From assembly GCF_042659445.1 (NCBI RefSeq), contig NZ_JBHSSR010000013.1: a stretch of DNA of 64,000 nt; one strand, written 5' to 3'. Under the pieces are notes generated by a model that was not told the origin of the DNA, ran no database searches, and worked only from the letters and a program-made list of their open reading frames with translations. This DNA is from Macrococcoides epidermidis (GTDB taxonomy: Bacteria > Bacillota > Bacilli > Staphylococcales > Staphylococcaceae). Positions 36,036 to 45,283 of this stretch are shown here, one piece after another (positions within the stretch are counted from its first letter, which is position 1; the number at the start of each line of letters is the position of its first letter). Both the position numbers and the translations under genes were made by a program.

Positions 36036-37583
36036 TTAATGTGTAACTTCTGAAGTTGCGATACCCGTCACTGACTTGACCTGAACTTCCTTAAATTTCT
36101 CTTCTGTATCTGCCTTACCTAAAAATGTACCTAGGAATGCTGCAATAAAACCTGCTGGAACAGAAATAATCGCAGGATTAGCAAGCGGGAAAATAGGATC
36201 CATATTTATAAAACCTGTTCCTGCCGGGTTCATAACATTCGGACTTAAAATCACTAATATAATAGATGTCAAAAGTCCTACAACGATTCCTGCTATAGCA
36301 CCTTGCGTATTAAATCTCTTCCAGAATATCGTATAAACAATTACCGGTAAGTTTGCACTCGCTGCTACACAGAATGCCAATGATACTAAGAAAGCAACGT
36401 TCATATTTTGTGCAAATAACGCTAATACAATCGAAAGAATAGAAACTGCTAATGAGGCAATCTTTGCTGCACTCATTTGTTCTTTCTCACTAATGTTACC
36501 CTTCTTAATAATCTCACCATAAATATCATGTGCAAATGCAGAAGCTCCTGATAACACAAGGCCTGCAACAACTGCTAAAATCGTTGCAAATGCTACAGCA
36601 CAGACAAATGACATGAGCAAATCTCCACCAAGTTTATCTGCAAGTAACGGTGCAGCCATATTTCCAGCAGGATTCGCTTTTATAATTTCCTCACGAGATA
36701 AAAGACTAGCAGCACCAAAACCTAAAAATATCGTTAAAATATAAAAAATACCGATAATCCAAGTTGCCCACATTACAGAGCTTCTTGCTGTTTTAGCATC
36801 ACTCACCGTAAAGAAACGCATTAATATATGTGGTAACCCTGCCGTTCCAAATAACAGGGCAATAATCAGCGAAATATTATCAAGAGGTGATTTACCTTGG
36901 GAACCTGGATTAATATATTCTCCTTTAAAGTCAGCTGATTTAATATTTTTCATCTGACCAAACATTTCAGCAATGCTGAAATTAAAGTATTTTAATACTA
37001 GAAAAGAAATGATGAGCGTTCCAACCATTAGAAGAATCGCTTTAACCATTTGAACCCAGCTTGTTGCTGTCATCCCCCCAAACAATACATAAACCGTCAT
37101 CATAATGCCAACAATAATAACCGCCCAAGTATATGGAATATTAAATAACAGTTGAATTAATGCACCTGCTCCAACAAGCTGTGCTAACATATAGAATATT
37201 ACTATCGTGATTGATGAAACTGCAGCCATCGCTCGCACTTTTTTTAATTCAAAACGTGCTGCGATCATATCTGCTAAAGTATATTTCCCTAAATTTCTTA
37301 ATGGTTCAGCAACGATGTATAATACGATTAAATATGCCGTTAAATAGCCAATACTATAGAAGAAGCCATCGAATCCCCAAAGTGCGATAGCTCCCGCAAT
37401 ACCTAGAAATGATGCTGCCGATAAATAATCTCCTGCAATCGCTAAACCATTTTGCCAGCCTGTTAAACCTCCACCCGCTGTATAAAAATCTTCAGCAGAA
37501 TTCGTTCTTTTTGAAGCAAAATATGTAATAAGTAGCGTTAAACTTACAAAAAATAAGAACATAATAATGACTGTCATATTCAT
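36036..37583 (-). CDS. Sodium:solute (acetate-type) symporter
   Basis: The 515-residue membrane protein has about thirteen helices and the SSS-family signature. It includes YTAGGGLTGWQNGLAIAGDYLSAASFLGIAG (as AGDYLSAASFLG) and GGMTATSWVQMVKAILLMVG. It resembles ActP/YwcA cation:acetate symporters. Its ATG overlaps the stop of the small DUF485 gene, the usual partner of actP (yjcH). Substrate acetate or another short monocarboxylate is inferred from that pairing. Confidence 0.85.
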   Translation of the reverse strand: MNMTVIIMFLFFVSLTLLITYFASKRTNSAEDFYTAGGGLTGWQNGLAIAGDYLSAASFLGIAGAIALWGFDGFFYSIGYLTAYLIVLYIVAEPLRNLGKYTLADMIAARFELKKVRAMAAVSSITIVIFYMLAQLVGAGALIQLLFNIPYTWAVIIVGIMMTVYVLFGGMTATSWVQMVKAILLMVGTLIISFLVLKYFNFSIAEMFGQMKNIKSADFKGEYINPGSQGKSPLDNISLIIALLFGTAGLPHILMRFFTVSDAKTARSSVMWATWIIGIFYILTIFLGFGAASLLSREEIIKANPAGNMAAPLLADKLGGDLLMSFVCAVAFATILAVVAGLVLSGASAFAHDIYGEIIKKGNISEKEQMSAAKIASLAVSILSIVLALFAQNMNVAFLVSLAFCVAASANLPVIVYTIFWKRFNTQGAIAGIVVGLLTSIILVILSPNVMNPAGTGFINMDPIFPLANPAIISVPAGFIAAFLGTFLGKADTEEKFKEVQVKSVTGIATSEVTH

Positions 37584-37891
37584 GAGCGAGACCCCCTTTT
37601 ATACTCATTAATGATTCGCTCACTTGCGGCATCGAACTGCTTCGCTTTACGCATATAAATTGTGACTAATGTCCAGACCATCACAAATAATAAGAATGCA
37701 TAAATCCATGCCCATGAAATATTCCAGAAAGCAATATTATTCAAAATTGTCGTATAACCTGTCAGAATCGGAAAGAGCAATGTCGCAACGATAAAGAACA
37801 ACGTAATCGGAAAAATAAACTTTTTTCTCGCTGCAACTAAATCATTGAAATCTTTCGATGCTGCAATTTTGTTATAATCCTGTTGATTCAT
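37580..37891 (-). CDS. DUF485 small membrane protein (YjcH/YwcB-like)
   Basis: The 103-residue protein has two membrane helices and ends in a basic tail. It starts MNQQDYNKIAASKDFNDLVAAR, followed by KKFIFPITLFF, the DUF485 pattern. DUF485 genes lie directly before acetate-type symporters and are thought to assist them. GGGGAGATG precedes the ATG and a strong promoter lies upstream. Confidence 0.85.
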   Translation of the reverse strand: MNQQDYNKIAASKDFNDLVAARKKFIFPITLFFIVATLLFPILTGYTTILNNIAFWNISWAWIYAFLLFVMVWTLVTIYMRKAKQFDAASERIINEYKRGSRS

Positions 37892-37937
37892 GAAATCATC
37901 TCCCCTTTATGTCGTGTAAAAATTCCTCCCAAGTTTC

Positions 37938-37966
37938 ATTTTATTCATTTGTCAGAATATTGTCAA
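37938..37966 (-). promoter_or_regulatory. Promoter of the DUF485-symporter operon
   Basis: TTGACA (37966-37961), 17-base spacer, TAAAAT (37943-37938) on the minus strand, about 47 bases before the DUF485 start. Confidence 0.75.
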
Positions 37967-37994
37967 TTTTTAAAATAAATTAACCGTTGATATA

Positions 37995-39134
37995 TTAATC
38001 AACGGCTTTATAAGAATATTTAATGGATAACAAAGCTAAAACAATAAATATACTCCCTACAATCATTAAAGCATTATATGGTAAATGCCAGGCAATGATA
38101 AGACCACCTATTGCTACTCCGAGTGCCATTCCAAATTGTGTAGATGACGTACTAAATGTTTGATTAAAACCTGCATTTGTATCTGAAATTTGAATTAAGC
38201 GCATTTGTGTCGGTGCATTCATCGACCATCCAGTTAGGCCTAACAACATGACATTGATACTTAATGTCCATACATTATACTGTGTCACAATAAAAGCAAG
38301 TAAAACAAAGATATAAACTGTCATTAACATCGTTAATGTCTTTTTAACACCTAGTTTCTCTATAAATATACTTCCTAAACCACTTCCGACTATACCACTT
38401 ACACCGTACAGTAAATACAGCAGACTTACCATAGATGCTTGTAAGCCTAACTGATTAAAGTAAGGGGTTAAATACATATACAAAATGCTTTGACCCACAA
38501 AAAATAAGAACGATTGCATATGTGTAAATAGTATTCGATGATCTTTCAAAGCGCCCCACTGACTAAAAAATGACGTCGCTTCTTTTCCTGGAATACTCGG
38601 AAAAAATAAAATTACTAAAATTAAAATAATTAAAGATAGAGTGGCCGCAAACAAAAAGATCATCTGCCAATTGAATCGTTCTGTAATTAATATACCGAGT
38701 GGAATTCCTAACACGAGTGAACCACTTATACTCATCATTATCATACTAATGGCTTTCGTTTGAAAACTTTGAGAAACTACATTGACCGATAATGATAACC
38801 CGAGGCCAATTAACATTGAAACACATATCGCAAGAATAACCCTGGATATTAGTAGCATCGTAAAACTTATGCTTAACGCACTCAATACATTCCCAAAAAT
38901 AAATAATATGATGAAACCAATCAGTAGCTTTTTTCTATTGAATGCTGCTGTTGACGACATCAATATCGGTCCTGCAAGCGCAAAAAATAACGCAAAAATT
39001 GTTATCAAATTACCTGCCATCGGAATTGATACATGATAATCTTTCGCAATATAAGGCAATATACCTGAGACCACTAGCTCGGTAAGACCTGCAAGAAATG
39101 TAAGCATAGCCAGTATTAATAGATTCTTATTCAT
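37995..39134 (-). CDS. MFS transporter of the DHA1 (AraJ/YdhP/PbuE-like) type
   Basis: The 379-residue protein has twelve helices and begins MNKNLLILAMLTFLAGLTELVVSGILPYI, in which the phrase TELVVSGILPYIA is the DHA1 helix-1 motif. Relatives export drugs, sugars or purines. GGAGG lies 6 bases before the ATG at 39134, and the U run of a terminator hairpin ends at that ribosome site. Substrate unknown. Confidence 0.83.
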   Translation of the reverse strand: MNKNLLILAMLTFLAGLTELVVSGILPYIAKDYHVSIPMAGNLITIFALFFALAGPILMSSTAAFNRKKLLIGFIILFIFGNVLSALSISFTMLLISRVILAICVSMLIGLGLSLSVNVVSQSFQTKAISMIMMSISGSLVLGIPLGILITERFNWQMIFLFAATLSLIILILVILFFPSIPGKEATSFFSQWGALKDHRILFTHMQSFLFFVGQSILYMYLTPYFNQLGLQASMVSLLYLLYGVSGIVGSGLGSIFIEKLGVKKTLTMLMTVYIFVLLAFIVTQYNVWTLSINVMLLGLTGWSMNAPTQMRLIQISDTNAGFNQTFSTSSTQFGMALGVAIGGLIIAWHLPYNALMIVGSIFIVLALLSIKYSYKAVD

Positions 39135-39145
39135 ATTTATCCTCC

Positions 39146-39177
39146 AAAAAAATAGCACCTTCCAAATGGAAGGCGCT
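39146..39177 (-). terminator. Terminator hairpin abutting the MFS ribosome site
   Basis: AGCGCCTTCC / GGAAGGTGCT with a 4-base loop, then ATTTTTTT. It lies 70 bases past the alkD-like stop, so it may end that gene, but it also stands between the nearest promoter and the MFS start with no room for a promoter after it. Confidence 0.85.
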
Positions 39178-39216
39178 GCAAGTTGCCAACAAAATTAATT
39201 GTCACCTATTTAGTTC

Positions 39217-39244
39217 ATTATATCAATTTATTATATTCTGTAAA
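39217..39244 (-). promoter_or_regulatory. Candidate promoter upstream of the MFS gene
   Basis: TTTACA (39244-39239), 16-base spacer, TATAAT (39222-39217) on the minus strand. Transcripts would start near 39210 and meet the terminator after about 33 bases. Confidence 0.55.
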
Positions 39245-39246
39245 TA

Positions 39247-39954
39247 CTAACAGCGTACATATTTACGTTTGAAACCAATCCTATTTTTCTCAATCGCTTT
39301 CTCAATCGTCTCTAATGGTTTCACTTCGCCAGTTGGTTTGTGCTCTCGATTAAATGGTACGGCACCAACTGACTTTGCAACTGTTGTTGCTTTATCATGT
39401 AAATCTACATATGAAATTGCTACACATTGAATAAAGTTACCTATCCCTACTTTCGTTCTATCAGGAGCAGTATGAATTTCTTTCTCAGCGCGATCTAGCA
39501 TCTTACTTAACTTTTCGGTATCAAATGTATCATCTTTCTTATGTCCAAGTAACCAACTATAGCAGTTCCAGCCGGCACTCATCTTTAAATCCTCTCCAGA
39601 ATCAATCCATTTATCCGCAATTTGCTGCGCAATATCTGCTTCTGAGAGCGTTACTGCTACAACATAATCAGATAACATATAAAAGTATGCGCCGTCAATC
39701 CATCGCTCATAATCTTCTTCTGTCATAGCATTGGGATCTGCAATTACACCTGCGAAATACATTGCATCATAGTTACCAGTCGCATATAGCTTATCTGCAA
39801 GCTCCTGATCTTTCTTGATTATTTTACGCATTGGCTTCATTGCACCCGTTGCTACACCGAATAAAGGTTCTTTTGCGCCATTGCCCATATATATTTTCTT
39901 CATACGTTCTTTGCCAAGAGATTCAAGTTCTGCCATCACTTCTTCAAACGTCAT
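39247..39954 (-). CDS. AlkD-like DNA alkylation repair protein
   Basis: The 235-residue all-helical protein has the HEAT-like repeat layout of the AlkD/AlkC family, with LFGVATGAMKPMRKIIK, YFAGVIADP and WNCYSWLLGHKKD. AlkD glycosylases remove 3-methyladenine and 7-methylguanine; this short branch (DUF1061-like wording) has not been studied well, so activity is inferred. GGGAGAT precedes the ATG. It is divergent from the carboxylesterase gene. Confidence 0.75.
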   Translation of the reverse strand: MTFEEVMAELESLGKERMKKIYMGNGAKEPLFGVATGAMKPMRKIIKKDQELADKLYATGNYDAMYFAGVIADPNAMTEEDYERWIDGAYFYMLSDYVVAVTLSEADIAQQIADKWIDSGEDLKMSAGWNCYSWLLGHKKDDTFDTEKLSKMLDRAEKEIHTAPDRTKVGIGNFIQCVAISYVDLHDKATTVAKSVGAVPFNREHKPTGEVKPLETIEKAIEKNRIGFKRKYVRC

Positions 39955-40027
39955 TTTTCCATCTCCCTGTTACTCGTAGTATAATGAATATTACATTTAT
40001 TATACTGATTACTATGGAGGTACTCCA

Positions 40028-40750
40028 ATGATAAAAGTAAAAAATCCAGATCCCATATTTTTAGAAGGAAATGAACACGCGATACTTCTTCTTCATACAT
40101 TTACCGGAACAGTTAGAGACGTTAAACAACTGGGCTACCATCTACACGAGCAAGGATACACGGTGCTTATCCCATCCTATCCAGGGCACGGATTGCCTAT
40201 CCAGGATTTTGTGAAATATGATATCGATAACTGGTGGCAAACAGTTGAAGATAGCTTTTTAAAATTAAAGGAACAATATAATAATATCTCTATAATTGGT
40301 GTCTCTTTAGGCGGTCTATTTTCACTTAAGCTCGCAGAAAAATACGATGTTAATCAAATTATCGTGATGAGTGTTCCGATGAAAAAAGATCCTGAAGGTA
40401 TAAAATACCGTTTGAAACAATTTGCACCGAGAATGCACAAAGTCATTTCTTCTGAGCCTTTTCCTGAATCAAATTATCAGCTTATCGATAATTACACAGG
40501 TGCCAGTAAGTTTGTTGATTATATTAAAGATATAATGAACAACTTAAATAAAATCAATAGTTCGACAATCATACTGTATGGTAATCGGGATGATACGAGC
40601 TATCATGACAGTGCTCAATTTATTTACAACAGTATTCAGTCCAAAAAATTTATTGATCATTATGCTAATGCCGGCCATTTAATGACAGTAAGTAAGGATA
40701 AAGAAAAACTTTATACAGATATATTGCATTTTTTAAGGCAGGATATTTAA
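40028..40750 (+). CDS. Carboxylesterase, alpha/beta hydrolase
   Basis: The 240-residue protein has the lid-type Est30 layout: LLLHTFTGTVRDVKQLGYHL (oxyanion region), nucleophile Ser in GVSLGG, Asp in YGNRDDTSYH and His in ANAGHLMTV. It resembles Geobacillus Est30, which hydrolyses short-chain esters. GGAGG lies 8 bases before the ATG. Confidence 0.88.
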   Translation: MIKVKNPDPIFLEGNEHAILLLHTFTGTVRDVKQLGYHLHEQGYTVLIPSYPGHGLPIQDFVKYDIDNWWQTVEDSFLKLKEQYNNISIIGVSLGGLFSLKLAEKYDVNQIIVMSVPMKKDPEGIKYRLKQFAPRMHKVISSEPFPESNYQLIDNYTGASKFVDYIKDIMNNLNKINSSTIILYGNRDDTSYHDSAQFIYNSIQSKKFIDHYANAGHLMTVSKDKEKLYTDILHFLRQDI

Positions 40751-40763
40751 TATCCTGCTTTTT
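40735..40763. terminator. Terminator between the carboxylesterase and permease genes
   Basis: GGCAGGATATT / AATATCCTGCT followed by T5, between two converging genes; it overlaps both 3' ends. Confidence 0.82.
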
Positions 40764-41667
40764 ACATAGATTTATATTCTGTTTCAAGTGCATCGGCCAA
40801 CATTTGGATTGCTATTAAAATCAACACGACAAATGTACAAGGTACCATAAATGTCCACCATGAAGAATACAACTCTGGCATATGAAACCCTAATAATGTC
40901 GTAAGCTCTGGCATAATAAGTGTAAAATCATTGCCTAAACATGCTTCAAAACCATCGCATGTCTTCGTTCCTCCAAAGAAAATACGGAAAAATGAAATAT
41001 GGCTGAGTACCATTAATGCTTGATATAACATGCGGACAAAGATAATCAATAATCTATTCTTAATATTGGGATAAACATGACGTATTAATTTTTGTGTCTT
41101 GCTGGCACCAATTACGGTTGCAGCATCCATGTATTCTGTATTCAATATTTGTTTCACCTGATCTCTAACGACTACCATTGTCGTTGGTACCATCACAAGT
41201 GCAATCACGACTAACATATACCCTATTCTAAACGGCATATCATAGCTAAACTTACCCTTTATTGCTGTCAGTACCGGAAATAACAACATATATGTAACGA
41301 TTGCCTGCGGTATAAAATAATATGCATTCAAAAATCCATCTGTAACAATATCTGCTGTTCCTTTACGAAAAGCGAGATAACTTCCAAGAATAACAGCAAT
41401 GATAAATGAAATAAGAACAATACCAATGACAAAGATAAACGTGATGCGGTATCCATGCCAGCTCTCCATAAATATTGACGCGCCGAAGCGATCAGTACCG
41501 AACCAATTGACAACGCCAGGTGGCACTGGATTTTTTATTTCACTTGTCATCACGTTAAATTTATATACTTTTACTTTGTTCTGAAGCATATCAAAGTAAA
41601 AGACACTTGTTATAAAAGGTAAGATGAGGATAATCAATGCCAGCCATATCTTAAATAACTTCCTCAT
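40762..41667 (-). CDS. Oligopeptide-type ABC permease (DppC/OppC-like)
   Basis: The 301-residue protein has six helices, an N-terminal external segment with GTDRFGASIFMESWHG (the OppC GTD.LGRD motif in weak form), and the EAA loop EYMDAATVIGASKTQKLIRHVYPN. It pairs with the permease upstream (4-base overlap). No ATPase or binding-protein gene lies beside them. Nickel or peptide transport cannot be told apart from this. Confidence 0.78.
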   Translation of the reverse strand: MRKLFKIWLALIILILPFITSVFYFDMLQNKVKVYKFNVMTSEIKNPVPPGVVNWFGTDRFGASIFMESWHGYRITFIFVIGIVLISFIIAVILGSYLAFRKGTADIVTDGFLNAYYFIPQAIVTYMLLFPVLTAIKGKFSYDMPFRIGYMLVVIALVMVPTTMVVVRDQVKQILNTEYMDAATVIGASKTQKLIRHVYPNIKNRLLIIFVRMLYQALMVLSHISFFRIFFGGTKTCDGFEACLGNDFTLIMPELTTLLGFHMPELYSSWWTFMVPCTFVVLILIAIQMLADALETEYKSM

Positions 41668-42524
41668 AACTTCACCCCCGTTCTAAATTCAACGAGTTTC
41701 TGAATGATAAATAACGCGATATATATCGGAACAAACATTAGTACCAATATCGTCATCAACATTATGGGGGCGTGATAATAATATAAGAATTGTGTAGCGC
41801 CAAAATAACCTAATATGACTTCCATAATTAATAGACTGGATAGCGTCATCCAGACGACCTGCTTAAAATTGATGTAAAATGTTATCCATACATTTGACAA
41901 GACATGCTTGTGCAGAATTTCAAAATCATTGAGTCCTTTTGCGCGTGCGAGTACTACATAATCTTTATCCAGTTCTTCAGTAATCACCTGATCCAAAATT
42001 TTATATAACTGGACAAATGGAATTACAGACAGCATGATTGCTGGAAATACAATCGCTTCCTGTTCCCCGTAACTTGCTACTTCCATTATTAATATACCTG
42101 TTTGCTGATAAAAAAAGATAATAAAGATAATGACACAAGGAATATAAAAGATATCCGGTAAATAACCTAAAATTTTTACGAATCGCTTCATTATGTAATC
42201 AATTAACTTAAATCTTTTAGCTATAACAACACATAATATACTTAAAATAGTACCGAGCATTATACTTAAAAATAAAATAAGCATTGAATTTCGCCATGGT
42301 CTAAAGATAAAAGATAAAAACGGATGTTCTATGTAACTACCTGGTGTCTTAAAAGTGACTGTATCGATATGCATTAACTGTTTAATAAATTGGGGGAAAG
42401 CCTCAAAAAAATGAGTTAAATCAAATTTAAAATTCTGATTAAAAAGTAAAATAAAGGCACTCAATAGAAAAAAATTAAATAATACTAATATTACTTTTAC
42501 TCCATTCACAAATATTTTATTCAA
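41664..42524 (-). CDS. Oligopeptide-type ABC permease (DppB/OppB-like)
   Basis: The 286-residue protein has six helices and an EAA loop ELDKDYVVLARAKGLNDFEILHKHV (as VLARAKGLNDFEILHKHV), the type of DppB/NikB permeases. It starts with TTG at 42524 after AGAGGAG. It is separated from agcS by 62 bases that contain a terminator. The partner permease overlaps its 3' end. As an orphan pair it must share ATPases from elsewhere or be degenerate. Confidence 0.75.
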   Translation of the reverse strand: MNKIFVNGVKVILVLFNFFLLSAFILLFNQNFKFDLTHFFEAFPQFIKQLMHIDTVTFKTPGSYIEHPFLSFIFRPWRNSMLILFLSIMLGTILSILCVVIAKRFKLIDYIMKRFVKILGYLPDIFYIPCVIIFIIFFYQQTGILIMEVASYGEQEAIVFPAIMLSVIPFVQLYKILDQVITEELDKDYVVLARAKGLNDFEILHKHVLSNVWITFYINFKQVVWMTLSSLLIMEVILGYFGATQFLYYYHAPIMLMTILVLMFVPIYIALFIIQKLVEFRTGVKL

Positions 42525-42555
42525 TAGCGTGGCACTCCTCTCTGAATATTAAACA

Positions 42556-42581
42556 CAAAAAAGACAGCAATGGCTGTCTTT
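42556..42581 (-). terminator. Terminator after agcS
   Basis: AAAGACAGC / GCTGTCTTT with a 4-base loop, then T6. It lies at the agcS stop and before the orphan permease pair. Confidence 0.85.
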
Positions 42582-42586
42582 AATGC

Positions 42587-44161
42587 TTAATGTACTTTTT
42601 CATCAAAGTGTTCTTTTCTTAAACGTTCCGGATAATCTACTGTCCAGAATGTCGCATTCGGTAGTTCGCTTGGATCTGGTTGATATATCGCATATTTCCC
42701 TGACCCTTTCTCTTTCTTCTGTCTCTCAAAATCCTTAAGCGCACGTAATGCAGGTTTGTGCAGAATCCATATTGCGATAATATTACACCATGCCATCAAT
42801 CCTACACCTAAGTCACCCATTGCCCATGCCACATCCGCTGTTTTTATCGCACCATAGAATGTAGCGCCAACAATAATTAAACGTGCAACGTTTATTAAAA
42901 ACTTATTCAAAGACACGCTACTATTCTTCGTTAAATAAGATACATTTGTTTCTGCGATATATGCATATGCTAATATCGTCGTAAACGCAAAGAAGAATAA
43001 TGCAATTGCTACGAAATATGAACCAATGCCTGAATATGCCGGATCAAACTGATAGCCACTTCCATGGAATGCTTTATCAATACCCGCCTGAACATACATT
43101 GCAGTTCCTGAGTAGTCTTTCACGCCATCTGCGTTAACTGCGTATATACCACCATCTTTAATTAAGTTTGGCATATCGCCTTTCATCGTACCATCTGTCG
43201 TATTGAACGTTCCTGATAATAAAATAATTAACGCTGTTGCTGTACAAACAAACAATGTATCGACATATACAGAGAATGCCTGAACTAATCCTTGTTTAGC
43301 AGGATGTGAAACTTCTGCAGCTGCTGCAGGATGCGGACCTGTACCTTGTCCTGCTTCATTTGAATAAAGACCACGTTTTACTCCGATTTCAATCATCGCA
43401 CCTAGAATTCCACCAAATGCCGATTCCATATTAAATGCTGATTTAATAATCAATGCCATTAATCCAGGTACTTTATCAAAATTAATTACGATAATCACTA
43501 CTGCGAGTAAAATATATAATATCGCCATAAATGGTACTACTGCTGTTGCTACTGAAGCGATCCAGCGTACCCCTCCAAATATGATTAAAGCTAAAACAAT
43601 CGCAAGCACTACCCCGATAATCCATCCTTCAACACCAAATGCGTTCTTCATTGAACTTGCAATCGCATTCGACTGAATACCCGGTAAAAGTAACGCTGTA
43701 GAAATAATTGCAAGTACCGCAAACAATGCAGCGTACCCTTTTGCAAATCCACCTTTCATACCTGCTTCTATATAGTAAGCAGGTCCACCGCGATACTCCC
43801 CATTAATTTCACGTTTATAAATTTGCGCTAGCGTAGACTCAATAAACGCTGAACTTGCACCTAAAAATGCGGTCATCCACATCCAGAATACTGCTCCTGG
43901 ACCACCGATATAGATCGCTGTTGAAACACCGACTATGTTACCCGTCCCTACACGTCCAGCAAGCGATAAAGCAATTGCCTGGAAACTAGAAATCCCTGTA
44001 GGCGACTTCTCCCCTTGGAACATTAGTCGAATCATCTCTTTTAAATGTCTGACTTGAAAGAACTTCATCATTAATGAAAATGAAATCCCTGTAATTAACA
44101 ACCCATACACTAACGGTTTGCTCCACACAATTTCATTTAGAAAACTCACAATACTTTCCAT
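42587..44161 (-). CDS. agcS: Alanine/glycine:cation symporter
   Basis: The 524-residue membrane protein has about eleven helices. AGCS-family motifs are visible: GRVGTGNIVGVSTAIYIGGPGAVFWMW (as GTGNIVGVSTAIYIGGPG), RGGPAYYIEAGMK, GLYSNEAGQGTGPHPAAAAE and AYIAETNVSYL. It takes up Ala or Gly with Na+ or H+. A promoter was not pinned down; a 20-bp palindrome lies 94 bases upstream. Confidence 0.92.
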   Translation of the reverse strand: MESIVSFLNEIVWSKPLVYGLLITGISFSLMMKFFQVRHLKEMIRLMFQGEKSPTGISSFQAIALSLAGRVGTGNIVGVSTAIYIGGPGAVFWMWMTAFLGASSAFIESTLAQIYKREINGEYRGGPAYYIEAGMKGGFAKGYAALFAVLAIISTALLLPGIQSNAIASSMKNAFGVEGWIIGVVLAIVLALIIFGGVRWIASVATAVVPFMAILYILLAVVIIVINFDKVPGLMALIIKSAFNMESAFGGILGAMIEIGVKRGLYSNEAGQGTGPHPAAAAEVSHPAKQGLVQAFSVYVDTLFVCTATALIILLSGTFNTTDGTMKGDMPNLIKDGGIYAVNADGVKDYSGTAMYVQAGIDKAFHGSGYQFDPAYSGIGSYFVAIALFFFAFTTILAYAYIAETNVSYLTKNSSVSLNKFLINVARLIIVGATFYGAIKTADVAWAMGDLGVGLMAWCNIIAIWILHKPALRALKDFERQKKEKGSGKYAIYQPDPSELPNATFWTVDYPERLRKEHFDEKVH

Positions 44162-44254
44162 AACTACACCCCTTTAATGTATAAACGAAAAATACTTACT
44201 TTTTTATTATATAGTCACATATTACATGTTGCAATAGTATTTATTGATTATTCT

Positions 44255-44274
44255 GAATATTTAATTAAATATTC
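44255..44274. repeat. 20-bp palindrome between agcS and the epimerase
   Basis: GAATATTTAATTAAATATTC is a perfect palindrome in the region between divergent genes. It could be a repressor site; no known consensus was matched. Confidence 0.5.
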
Positions 44275-44309
44275 GTTCTAAAACATTGCGATTTAGGGGT
44301 TTAATGATC

Positions 44310-44340
44310 AATAAATAATCATTTCCAATGAATAAATAAT
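44310..44340. repeat. Direct repeat with 21-base period
   Basis: AATAAATAAT occurs at 44310-44319 and 44331-44340. The period is two helical turns, and a TATAATAGT box follows shortly before the epimerase start. Confidence 0.45.
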
Positions 44341-44389
44341 TGATAATCGCTATAATAGTATAAAATACCAATACTGATGGAGGTTGCAT

Positions 44390-45283
44390 ATGAACATTTT
44401 AATCACAGGCGGTACAGGACTAGTAGGTTCAGCTCTTATAAACACTATTCAGCAAAAATATAAAAATGCGCATATTTATATTACAACGAGAAGCAATAAA
44501 CAAAGTTCGACTGGCATCAGCTATGTCAACTGGCAACAAGATGATTGGTATCAGGCAATACCACAACTAGATTTAGTAGTTAATCTGGCTGGTGCATCCT
44601 TAAATAACAGATGGACGAAAGAACACAAAGAAGCGATCATTAAAAGTCGTGTTGAAAGTACTGAAAAGCTTATGCCATTATTCAAATCTCTTAACAAGAA
44701 ACCATTCTTTATATCAGCAAGTGCGGTAGGTTATTATCCCGCTTCTAAATCTTTAACTTATAACGAAACCAATGTATTCTCACCGTTTGATTTCTTATCA
44801 AAGACTATTTATCTATGGGAACAAGCAGCTCGAAAAATTGAAGCTTTAGGTGTAGAAACAGCAATCTGCAGATTTGGAGTAGTTTTTTCTAACCAAGGTG
44901 GGGCATTACCTTTGATGTTAAAGCCTTATCAATACTTTGCAGGTGGTAATATTGGTGATGGACAGCAACCTTACAGCTGGATTCATATCGAGGATCTTGC
45001 AGAAAGTATGCTTTATATTTATGACAAACAATTAACAGGTATATTTAATATGACTTCTCCTCAACCTGTAACACAACAACAGCTCGGAACAACCATTGCG
45101 CGTGTTATACACCGACCACACTGGACGAAAGTACCCAACAAAGTAATGGACATTGTACTAGGAGAGCAATCCGTAATGGTTACAAAAGGACAAAGCGTAT
45201 TACCTGATCATCTATTGCAGGCCGGATATACATTTAAATATCCTACAGTTCAGTTAGCTCTGGAGCAGTTGTATGGTGAATAA
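44390..45283 (+). CDS. TIGR01777-family SDR epimerase (YfcH-like)
   Basis: The 297-residue protein starts MNILITGGTGLVGSALI, the NAD(P)-binding Rossmann motif, and carries the family phrases NLAGASLNNRWT, ISASAVGYYP and YSWIHIEDLAESMLYI. The function of this family is unknown; it belongs with extended short-chain dehydrogenases. GGAGG precedes the ATG at 44390; a TTG two codons earlier is less likely. It overlaps the DUF1722 gene. Confidence 0.87.
   Translation: MNILITGGTGLVGSALINTIQQKYKNAHIYITTRSNKQSSTGISYVNWQQDDWYQAIPQLDLVVNLAGASLNNRWTKEHKEAIIKSRVESTEKLMPLFKSLNKKPFFISASAVGYYPASKSLTYNETNVFSPFDFLSKTIYLWEQAARKIEALGVETAICRFGVVFSNQGGALPLMLKPYQYFAGGNIGDGQQPYSWIHIEDLAESMLYIYDKQLTGIFNMTSPQPVTQQQLGTTIARVIHRPHWTKVPNKVMDIVLGEQSVMVTKGQSVLPDHLLQAGYTFKYPTVQLALEQLYGE

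Noticed and set aside
39154..39210. Small-molecule riboswitch (purine, preQ1, guanidine) ahead of the MFS gene
   Set aside because: The stretch between promoter and hairpin is only about 33 bases and has none of the conserved residues of those aptamers.
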